Assembly: GCA_030710605.1 (NCBI GenBank) | Contig: CP092863.1 | Coordinates: 121,322,203 to 121,386,202, forward strand | Direction: 5' to 3' | Source: Cordylochernes scorpioides | Lineage: Eukaryota > Arthropoda > Arachnida > Pseudoscorpiones > Chernetidae | Length of the DNA stretch: 64,000 nt | In this document: positions 44,207 to 52,906 of the stretch, piece by piece | Numbering within the stretch: position 1 is the stretch's first letter | Layout: every line of letters begins with the position of its first letter | Notes under the pieces: generated by a model | Database searches by the model: none | Told to the model about the DNA's origin: nothing | The model's input: the letters and a program-made list of their open reading frames with translations, nothing else | Program-made: the position numbers and the translations under genes

Positions 44207-45235
44207 AAAATGAAAGGAATTAAAAGCACGAATGTTTATTTTATACATAATACAAACTTCTAATATAATTTTGTCTCTTGGCCTTCCTTATTGTTTATAA
44301 ATATCTTTAAATAATAGATGATCTTTATAATTATCAGCCTTCTTTATCTTCTACGAATATTTCATTTTTTCCCAACAATAAGGAAACAATCTTTCAATTT
44401 ATAAAAGAAAACAAAGAAAATTATGATTTCTATGAAATTAAGCGAAAATCAGAGAGAATCCACTTTCTCAAAGGAACATTTCCACAATAACCAACGTACC
44501 ACGTTCTACCGTTAACTGTATTATTTGAATAAAAAAATTGGCTTAAAATACGTAAAAAGGCGAAAGTCCATGTCCTCAAAACGAACCATATTAAGGAACG
44601 AAAGACCTGCAGCATGGCCCTTTGTGAAAAGTACCTGTCAGGTGAAAAATGAAATAATGTTTTTACACTGACGAGGCATGGGTTTACCTCGATGATAGCA
44701 ACCAACCCCGTGCCATTTACTACGCTAACTCTCAAATAAACACCTTTCAGAACTGGGTCAAGTAATGCAAGAAAAGTTTCGCAAAGAGCTTCATGATCGT
44801 TGCAGGTTTCTACTACAATGGGAAGCTTCCAATAAAGAAGGTGGACTCAAATGTCAAGATAAATTCACAAATCTACCAAAGACTTGTCTTAGACCCATTA
44901 TTCGACAATGAGGTCCCGTGTTTGTATCCAAGTGACTCAAGATCCGCGTGGTTACACCAGGATAAAGCCACGAGTCATACATCACGTTCAACACGTCAAT
45001 ACCTGGACAAAAAGATGGATGAAACCTCGTAGATCTTTTTAAGCACATCCTGAAAAATCTCCAGACTTGGCTCCTATGAAATTTTGCATTTTTGGCTTGC
45101 TAAAAACTGCTCTTAGAACTGAATAAGCAAATTTAATTCGTTGGGAGTGCAAACCAATGATGAGCCAGGCCTCTCCACTATTTTTATCGCAGTAAGGACA
45201 AAGAAAGTTTTTTTATTTGTAAAAGAAAACATCAG
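44207..45235 (+). mobile_element. Mariner-type transposon relic with R1-type ends
   Basis: The right end (about 45,140-45,225) reads, in reverse, CTTACTGCG ... GAGAGGCCTGGCTCATCA, clearly an R1 arm. The left end (44,207-44,260) carries the R1 outer segment AATACAAACTTCTA but is truncated. Between them is a broken transposase. It is therefore the best candidate for the autonomous ancestor of the R1 foldbacks. Confidence 0.7.
44520..45100 (+). pseudogene. Mariner-like transposase, inactivated
   Basis: All three catalytic aspartates of a mariner DDD triad are recognisable: TDEAW (D at 44,670-44,672), HQDKATSH (D at 44,961-44,963) and SPDLAPM (D at 45,064-45,066). About 34 codons separate the last two, as in mariner DD34D. 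A TAA at 44,763, a TAG at 45,030 and at least two frame changes break the gene. The best-conserved run begins at an ATG at 44,793. The enzyme would cut at the terminal repeats and insert at TA. N-terminal DNA-binding helices are not recognisable. Confidence 0.8.
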
Positions 45236-45276
45236 TGGTTAATGGTTTATATCTGATAAATATACGGCTCAGTGGT

Positions 45277-45695
45277 GCATGTGATACAGGCCATGATAAT
45301 CATGGTGGGTAAAAGTAGGCGACTGCTTTTACTGTATCTTCTCAATCATTACCTCGGGATCCGAGAACCAACAAAATAGAACCGAGGTCCTATTCCATTA
45401 TTCCATACACCAATAACCAGGCACCAGCCTGCTTTAAGCAACCTAATTTTTTCATTGATTATCATGGCCTGTACCACGTGTACTAGGGATAAGCAAAAAA
45501 TAACACGAGGTACAGGCGATGAAATTCATGGTGGGTAGAAGTTGGCGACTGCTTTTACTGTAAGTACACTACATGTCTACGCATGTGAAAAGCAGTTCGA
45601 CTTTTCCACTTACAAATGTGCCAGAGCCCCGTTTGGTTACTTACACTCGCTGGTGGGGTTGGACTTTCGAAAGAATCAGGGGACCCTGGCTCAGT
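45277..45695 (-). mobile_element. Two SINE fragments, minus strand
   Basis: 45,277-45,345 and 45,455-45,690 carry the SINE body in reverse complement (GGTGGGTAAAAGTAGGCGAC; CCAGAGCCCCGTTTGG). A non-SINE insert (45,346-45,454) separates them and contains a short forward SINE end (ATTATCATGGCCTGTACCAC). Confidence 0.6.
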
Positions 45696-45784
45696 TTTGA
45701 CTCATAAATAATATTAAAATTTAAAACTATATATTTAAATTTAGTGAGTGTTTGTACCCAATGTAAAGTGAAAAATATTGTGAA

Positions 45785-45995
45785 AAAATAGTACAAATGT
45801 GATATTGTACTGGGATAAGGTGCATAAATTAAGAAAAATGCATCTCCTTATCGTGCAACTGAAAGTTGCTGATGGCTTGCGCCATCTATCGGAATAAATA
45901 TCAACTATTCTCGTTGATTTCAAATTCTAGTTGATATTTATTCCGATAGATGGCGCAAGCCATCAGCAACTTTCAGTTGCACGATAATGAGATGA
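45785..45995. mobile_element. R2 foldback without ribozyme
   Basis: Nearly perfect facing arms (GCATCTCCTTATCGTGCAAC ... and its reverse complement) around TATTCTCGTTGATTTC. Confidence 0.8.
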
Positions 45996-46199
45996 CTTTT
46001 TTTTTTAATATATAATATTGTAATGGACTAATTAATTATTTTTTATTTTGGTTGATTATTCTCTAGTAACATATATTAACCCTTTCGCTGTCATGATCTT
46101 GTATTTTGTCTGTCAGTAACGCTACCATGGGAGTACACTTGTCCCAAGTTCTACAATTCTTGTCTTAACCTTCAATTTACACGTTAAATATAAAATATA

Positions 46200-46560
46200 A
46201 TAATATTATGATACATTAGCGCGCCATCTGTTATGAAAATTCGAAACTATTATAAACCCGTATTATTCTTTTAAAAATTAAACAATTTCTACTGCCCTTA
46301 CTGCAATGGAAAAATTAATGGGAGGGCCTGGCTCATCAGTGATTAACTCTCCCAGAGGATTCGCCAGTTTAATCTACCTTGATGGATAATATGGTTAATA
46401 GTAGATTAACTGGCGAAACCGCTGGGAGGGTTCACCACTGATTTTTCCATTGCAGTAAGGGCAGTAGAAATTGTTTAATTTATAAAAGAATAATACGCGT
46501 TTATGATATTTTCAAATTTTCATTAAAGATGACGCGCTAATGCATCATAATATAAATAAA
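46200..46560. mobile_element. R1 foldback
   Basis: Arms from ATACATTAGCGCGCCATCTG to its mirrored end; the centre is short (TTGATGGATAATATGG). Confidence 0.75.
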
Positions 46561-47152
46561 TATGTCAAAACAACGCAACACACACATTAAAGAAGTGAAA
46601 AGGAAATTGGTAGACCCCTATCGCCATCTATGAACAATTTTTGTAACTATTTTGGCCATTACGTTATAGAAATTTTACAATGTTTTTATTTTTATAGAAA
46701 AATATAACAAATGAACATTTTAAAGTGCTATATAGAATATATATAGTTATTAATTTTTAGATCTTTAAATTTAATTTATCTTTAAATTGATTTTTTAAAT
46801 TTTAAATATAATATAAATTTCTTCAAGTTATTAAATTGATAGAATAGTTTGTGGAGATATATTCATTCGCCTTCTTAAGTTGTTTATAAGGTACTAGCGG
46901 ATGTACCCGGCTTCGCCCAGGTTTTTCTCGAGGGAATGTTTGTAGTCTAGTAATAAGAAAATATACTACACCTAAAAACTATCAGAGAAAAGAGAAACCA
47001 CGGAAGGTGAACAGAAAAATGCTTACAATGAATGTTATGTTTACGATATCAAGTTAAATAAAAACAAAGATAAAATTTGCATATGTTGGTCACTATAAAT
47101 TTGTATTCAAGGAATGAAAGGAAGAAAAAATTGCAAAGAGTTTCTTTATTAT

Positions 47153-47198
47153 AAATGTTGGCGAGCTTTCAGGCGTTAGCCTATCTTCAGGCCGATTT
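47153..47198 (-). ncRNA. Hammerhead ribozyme, AGCU type, minus-strand arm
   Basis: Mirror image of 47,266-47,311, with the same CTGAAGA, AGGC/GCCT stem II, GAAA and AGCT. Confidence 0.6.
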
Positions 47199-47265
47199 CG
47201 CAAAAAAAAAAATATATATATATAATATTTTATATAATTTATATAAAAAATATTTTTTTTTTGCG

Positions 47266-47311
47266 AAATCGGCCTGAAGATAGGCTAACGCCTGAAAGCT
47301 CGCCAACATTT
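47266..47311 (+). ncRNA. Hammerhead ribozyme, AGCU type, plus-strand arm
   Basis: CTGAAGA 47,274-47,280; stem II AGGC/GCCT, loop TAAC; GAAA; stem III AGCT with no loop; site CTC, cleavage after 47,301. Stem I is GGC/GCC, then AAAT/ATTT across an internal loop. The two arms are exact inverted copies, so a full transcript would fold into one long hairpin instead of two ribozymes. Confidence 0.65.
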
Positions 47312-47900
47312 AGAATAAAGAAACTCTTTGCAATTTTTTCTTCCTTTCATTCCTTGAATATCTAATTGCAATTATTTAGGATTTTATTGTGTATAAATTT
47401 GTATATTTGTTAGCGAAATTAGAAACATGATAAAACAATTGGGTATTTAAAAACAAATGTAGAAATAAAAGTTGAAGTATAATAAACAATGTTAAAGATT
47501 AGTTTTAATTATTAATCAAGATTGTGTGTGAATATGTGAGAAAGATGTAATATCGTTGTTGTTTTCTTGGCCGACTGTTTTACATATGGTGTTATCTTAA
47601 AATTGCTTGTTTTGAATATTTTTTAGATTGAGATTATTAGCTAGTATGTAAAAAATTAACTCTGTTGAAATTTAATTTTGTATTTATATATAAATAAAAT
47701 TAACTCTGTTGATTTTTTGTATTTAATCGATAACAGCGAAGTTACGCATGTTAATGTTAGGAAATATATTTTGATGTTAAGCAAAACCTGCTCCAACTCG
47801 TTTTACATAAATGTTGAAAATTTGGTTGAAATTGATGCATTGTAACGAAAGTTTTTAGTGATGTCCACTTATGAAATTTCCATTTTATTAATATAGATTT

Positions 47901-48697
47901 CACTCTCATGGACAAAACTTAAGGAAGTTGTACCTTTCAGCATGTATATCGGGATTGAGACAATAACTCTGAAAGATATTACAGTGACCTTTATTGAAGA
48001 CACACGAGATAACCAATATACACTCATGGACAAAACTTAAGGAAGTTGTACCTTTCAGCATGTATATCGGGATTGAGACAATAACTCTGAAAGATATTAC
48101 AGTGACCTTTATTGAAGACACACGAGATAACCAATATACACTCATGGACAAAACTTAAGGAAGTTGTACCTTTCAACATGTATATCGGGATTGAGACAAT
48201 AACTCTGAAAGATATTACAGTGACTTTATTGAAGACACACGAGATAACCAATATACACTCATGGACAAAAACTTAAGGAAGTTGTACCTTTCAGCATGTA
48301 TATCGGGATTGAGACAATAACTCTGAAAGATATTACAGTGACCTTTATTGAAGACACACGAGATAACCAATATACACTCATGGACAAAACTTAAGGAAGT
48401 TGTACCTTTCAGCATGTATATCGGGATTGAGACAATAACTCTGAAAGATATTACAGTGACTTTATTGAAGACACACGAGATAACCAATATACACTCATGG
48501 ACAAAACTTAAGGAAGTTGTACCTTTCAACATGTATATCGGGATTGAGACAATAACTCTGAAAGATATTACAATGACCTTTATTGAAGACACACGAGATA
48601 ACCAAGTGTGAACAGCCTCTGTCTCCATAAAAAAAAAAAAAAAAACAGACGACCGGCGATATCAAATACTTTCCACTTCCTATTGTCCATGAGTGTA
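47901..48697 (+). mobile_element. Miniature element with 118-bp array 8 (about 6 units)
   Basis: CACTCTCATGGACAAAACTT start, six units, then CCAAGTGTGAACAGCCTCTG, an A run, CAGACGACCGGCGATATC and the inverted terminus ATTGTCCATGAGTGTA. This gives the most complete view of both element ends. Two 3-unit blocks are nearly identical (355-bp period). Confidence 0.85.
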
Positions 48698-48699
48698 GC

Positions 48700-49425
48700 C
48701 AATAATAGAGACCCACCACTGAGATTTCTTGATCATCACCTCACTAAATAGTTGCATAATTTACCTTCTTACATATGTAATGTATGTTTTGTAATTCCAA
48801 TTTCTTTATTTTCAGACAATAGATTGAAACAACTATTTAAGTGAAGAAGAAATGATTTCGTTTGATGGCTTAACCCATAACACTACCGATCACACGCCAG
48901 CGTGTGATTATAAACCTTCCCTCAGTAGTGTATAACACGCTAACCGTTATCAATGTTGGTCAATATGCAATGTATTTTAACAATGATGGTAGCAGGGTCA
49001 ATAAACCTAGTTATCTATTTGCATAGGACTGTGGTTTTGGCTTCTTCTCTCGAATATATACATTTATCCTTAATTAAAAAGACATCAAAAACAGTAAAGA
49101 ACCCTTGGGCGACTTATCCTTGTCTCAATCCGATAGTCAACAAATATATAACTGGATGAATGCAATGATGTTTGATCAAGGTATTTGGTTTATATAAATT
49201 CTACAAGGCCGCAGTCACCTGTGATCTTAATAAAGCTGTATGCTTACGTGTGTGGATAAAAAAATTACATATTTTCCCTAATATTTCAGTTGACTGAATG
49301 CCAACCTTTTTCATGGTACAACAACGTATTCAAAAGACATAAATTCACATATTTACAAGAAAAAGGTTTGGCGTTTAGTTAACTGAAATATTGGTAGATA
49401 AATTATTGTTTTAATCAAATATAGA
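48700..49425. other. No gene seen
   Basis: 48,880-49,200 is less AT-rich with a 68-codon open frame at 48,953 of no recognised kind. 49,275-49,395 is a foldback (ATATTTCAGTTGACTGAATG and its mirror). Confidence 0.4.
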
Positions 49426-49748
49426 TTACGATGTACTAGAGCGCCATCTGTTATCAAATTATAAAACTATTTTAGAGGCGTAATATTCTTTTTGAAATAA
49501 AACAATTTCTACTGTCCTTACTGCGATGTAAAAATTAAAGGGAGGGCCTGGCTCATCAGTGGTGAACCCTCCCAGCGGTTTCGCCATACCGCTGTTATAT
49601 TGGGAGGGTTCACCACTGATGAGCCAGGCCCTCCCTTTAATTTTACATCGCAGTATGGACAGTAGAAATTGTTTTATTTCAAAAAGAATATTACGCCTCT
49701 AAAATAGTTTTATAATTTGATAACAGATGGCGCTCTAGTACATCGTAA
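49426..49748. mobile_element. R1 foldback, nearly perfect 323-bp palindrome
   Basis: Arms of about 150 bp from TTACGATGTACTAGA to its mirrored end with a minimal centre (TTTCGCCATACCGCTG). It carries the GCGCCATCTGTTATC flank on both sides. Its near-perfect pairing implies recent origin or gene conversion. Confidence 0.85.
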
Positions 49749-49844
49749 CATTATTGTTCTAATAAAAGACACAATTTGATATTTGCGGAAGAGCGATTGC
49801 TCGAAGCATATTATATATTTATAATTATATTTAATTCTGCTGTC

Positions 49845-50395
49845 CTAAAAGCTCATGTCCATAGTTCTTCTAAAATACCCATTCCAAGAGTCTTACAACA
49901 GTCACCTATAAAAGGAAGTTCCAACACTTCCTTCGGGAGGTCGAAAGGTAAAAGCCAGACCTTTGATCTCTGATGATCCCCTATTTTTGAAGCCTTCAGT
50001 GCCGGAGTTGTGCTCGGCGCTGCCTTGGTTCCCTCAAAATGGCGTGCACTAGCCCTCCTCTCCCCCGGGGCGCCCACGGCCTTGCCGTCGCCTCTCCAGC
50101 CCTCTCCTTGGCCCTCCTCTGCGGCGGGTTGCTCGGAGACACCTAACTATGAGTTATGCCTTAAAAAGCTTACCGAAGCTTGTAGAAGGCACAATAATAG
50201 TATATATTCCAAAAATGCAATATAACAGCGGTATGGTAGATTAAACTGGCGAAACCGCTGGGAGGGTTCACCACTGATGAGCCAGGCCCTCCCTTTAATT
50301 TTTGCATCGCAGTAAGGACAGTAGAAATTATTTTATTTCAAAAAGAATATTACGCCTCTAAAATAGTTTTATAATTAAATACAGATTAGTAAATT
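49845..50395. mobile_element. R1 element carrying a foreign GC-rich fragment
   Basis: The left part (49,845-49,918) and right arm (50,222-50,390) are R1 sequence. Between them, about 49,920-50,170 is strongly GC-rich (GCCCTCCTCTCCCCCGGGGC), unlike anything near it. A GAAAGGTAAAAG donor-like junction lies at 49,941-49,952. This looks like a host gene piece captured by a transposon; the gene is not recognisable. Confidence 0.55.
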
Positions 50396-50750
50396 GTTTT
50401 TAATAAAACACTAAAATCGTTATTTTAAAAATGGAACACCTTCTGTATATATATATTTTTAATTGAATACCTATTTATGGGTTGCTCTATTTTCAAATAA
50501 ATATATCCGTTTATCTATTTATTTGATAGAAAGAATAATTCCCAGAACTTCTGGGGCAAGTCAATTCTTCTGGTAGTGACACTGGCTATAAATAAACGTT
50601 ACGGGGTTGGCGGAGAAAGGATAAATACATCAATGGTGTTGAGAATATAGAAAAGATAGAAAAAAAAAAGAATTAATTTAGAAAACTCTGAATAACCAAA
50701 TGACCAATTTTGATAGATAGTTTTGTGTCTAAACTATTGCAGCGATAGGC
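50396..50750. other. No gene seen
   Basis: AT-rich spacer. Confidence 0.5.
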
Positions 50751-51320
50751 AGGTGGTATTTTCGAAGGAAATGAACGACAGGAAAGATTAGGTGATCTCA
50801 GATATAATGGGCTTTATTTTCTATGATGAATTATACACAAAATTAGACCTATATCAGTTGGAGCAAGTATCCGGCTATTCTGCCAATCACCTTTTTTTCT
50901 AACTTAAGCCTCTTTTCTTTCCTCAGTTTCTTCAGTGGGCTTTTTCTCTACTTGAGCTCTTTCACTTTTCTTTTTCCTTTTCCACAGTTTCAACAGGGTT
51001 TTTCTCAACGTTGAGCTCTTTTCTCTTTCTTCAACTTCTATCAGAGGCTTCCCATAGATTTCTTTATCACTTTATTCTTCTGAGCACGAGTAATGCACCT
51101 CCTAGGCTCTAATATCCTGAGCACGAGTAATGCACCTCCTAGGCTCTGATATCCTGAGCACGAGTAATGCACCTCCTAGGCTCTTCTCTTCCACAATCAG
51201 ATTCTTAACAATCTCCAACTCTGCCAACATCCACTCTCTCTCCTAATCTCCACTCTGCACCGGCCATCCCGCCGTGCCTTTTATACCATACCAAGTCTCA
51301 CCCGATTGGTTCTCCGTCAC
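50751..51320 (-). promoter_or_regulatory. Candidate leftward promoter and leader region
   Basis: Minus strand: a CCAAT box (ACCAATCGGG, about 51,301-51,310), then TATAAAAGGC about 20 bases downstream, then a purine-rich leader with three 37-bp tandem repeats. A Lys/Glu-rich frame runs to a stop near 50,909 but has no convincing start. It may be an LTR or a host promoter with first exon. Confidence 0.35.
51079..51185. repeat. 37-bp minisatellite, three units
   Basis: CTGAGCACGAGTAATGCACC begins each unit; the units differ at one base. Confidence 0.9.
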
Positions 51321-51451
51321 GTGATCTTCAGATGATTTTATGCAAATGATCCTATGAAAATTACATTATGTAAATGATCTATTTTTAACAAATGGTGTAT
51401 TATATGTAAATACATGTATGATATCATTACTGTACATCACAATTCGTATTT

Positions 51452-51745
51452 AGGGTGGAAGAGTGGTTTAAATCATTGGTTTTTGACCATTACGACCCGG
51501 GATTGAACCCCTCATTGGGTACTTTTTTACTAACTAAAAAAAAAAAATGCTCAAATGGCCCCACGATTCTTGCAAAAGTCCAACCCCACCAGTGAGTGCA
51601 AGTAATCAAACGGAGCTCTGGCATATTTGTAAGTGAAAAATTTGAATTGCTTTTCACATTTGTAGATATGTGGTGCATTTTAAAATAAAAGCGGTTGCTA
51701 ACTACCCATCATGAATATCATGGCCTGTACCACGTGTACTGGGGA
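51452..51745 (+). mobile_element. tRNA-derived SINE, most complete copy
   Basis: A box GGTGGAAGAGTGG, B-box-like GGGATTGAACCCC, body and A-rich tail. About 290 bp. Confidence 0.75.
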
Positions 51746-52330
51746 TAATAATTAAAAAAAAAAAAAATTCGTATTGTCAGATTTAAATCTAGGTCTATTT
51801 TTTAAAATTCAATTAACGATATTTTAGATTTTATTAATTTATTTTTAGAATGAGATGTGCAATATATACAGAGAGTATGAAATTCTGATAAAGTACATTT
51901 ACAAATATTTATGATAAAAAAAAAAAGAAGAAATTGTATGGTTCACATTGAAATTATTTTTTAAAAGCCCCTATAATTAAAAAAAAGAGGTGAAAAAATA
52001 TTTATTATTATTATTATTATATTTTATAATAAGTTTGTTACACACTAGCATCTTTGTGTTTGTTTTCAAACAAATAAACAATTTTGTGCGAGACACTATC
52101 GTAAATTAGTTACAATCACTGTTGATAGATGGCAGCACGAATAAGCACTCTTTTTCTCGTAGCCATTTATCTCGTAGTCTTGATTTTTAAGCACATAAAT
52201 TATAAATAAAATATAGTAATAAATATTATATTTTCATTGATAAGAAATATTGAATTTATAATTTTGAATTTAAAATATTGAATTTATAATACATGTGTGT
52301 ATGTGTAATATAAATAAAATTAGTTTTACT
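51746..52330. other. No gene seen
   Basis: Very AT-rich with ATT repeats near 52,000. Confidence 0.5.
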
Positions 52331-52906
52331 TTATTCCAGATATATCCATTCATTTGGAAAAGTAAAAATTAAAACAGGTAATTATACTGCTCTTCAACGG
52401 GCGGATATTCTTTGTACAAACTCTAAATAATATATATACAGTAAAATTGAAAACTTTTTGTTATTAGCATGTGCTCTCGCGGGCGTGCATCAGACTGTTT
52501 CCAGCTAAAGTAATAGATATTATACTGGGATTAAATATATTTACATTCTAATAATTATTATTCATATTATTTGTCAGGGATATTGTTATATTGGGTTGGG
52601 CGGTCAATTTTTCTATTAATGCTATTTATTTTTGATGATACCAGTGCTTCTAGGAATAATCTTTGTTGCTTTCTTTCTATGTCTTGATAATGGGCTATTG
52701 CTTGTTTGAGATTAAATGTGTGTCCAGTGGTGGGTTGATATATGTATTAAGGATCTATTGTCTTTGTATCTTATGTTTCTTTCGTGTTCTTTTAGTCTGG
52801 TCTCTATTGTCCTACTGGTTTCTCCTACATATGTGGCATTACATTGGTTACATTTGACAGAGTATATTGCATTAGATTTAGATAGGGGATCGGAACTAAT
52901 ATCCAT
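52331..52906 (-). mobile_element. Penelope-like retroelement, 3' relic
   Basis: Contains the C-terminal GIY-YIG endonuclease and a non-coding tail. The tail segment CCGTTGAAGAGCAGTAT (about 52,383-52,400, minus) recurs on the plus strand at 1,025-1,045. The upstream reverse transcriptase is absent: the relic starts where satellite array 9 ends. Confidence 0.7.
52567..52906 (-). pseudogene. GIY-YIG endonuclease domain of a Penelope-like element
   Basis: From 52,906 leftward a frame contains the GIY-like AIYSVKC, a CX2C pair (CNQC), the YIG-like TYVGET and RLKEH, in the order seen in Penelope endonucleases. This nuclease nicks target DNA to prime reverse transcription. The frame ends at 52,712 just after RSLIHIS. 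Homologous sequence continues in a neighbouring frame (SGHTF-like then ERKQQRLFLEAL) to a stop at 52,567-52,569, so a single-base loss near 52,730 is likely. Truncated and broken, hence non-functional. Confidence 0.82.

Larger units (their letters stand above)
46888..47898 (+). mobile_element. Unclassified interspersed repeat, about 1 kb, containing an inverted ribozyme pair
   Basis: Left end TACTAGCGGATGTACCCGGC, right end TTTTATTAATATAGAT, a pair of termini I associate with interspersed repeats in other invertebrate genomes but cannot assign to a class. No open frame. The 47,100-47,360 palindrome lies inside it. Confidence 0.4.

Noticed and set aside
44430-44735. 101-codon minus-strand frame
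   Set aside because: Antisense of the mariner transposase relic, whose catalytic motifs are on the plus strand.
16270-51745. Functional tRNA genes at the SINE heads
   Set aside because: A- and B-box-like motifs are present but no cloverleaf with paired acceptor and anticodon arms forms. They continue into a SINE body.
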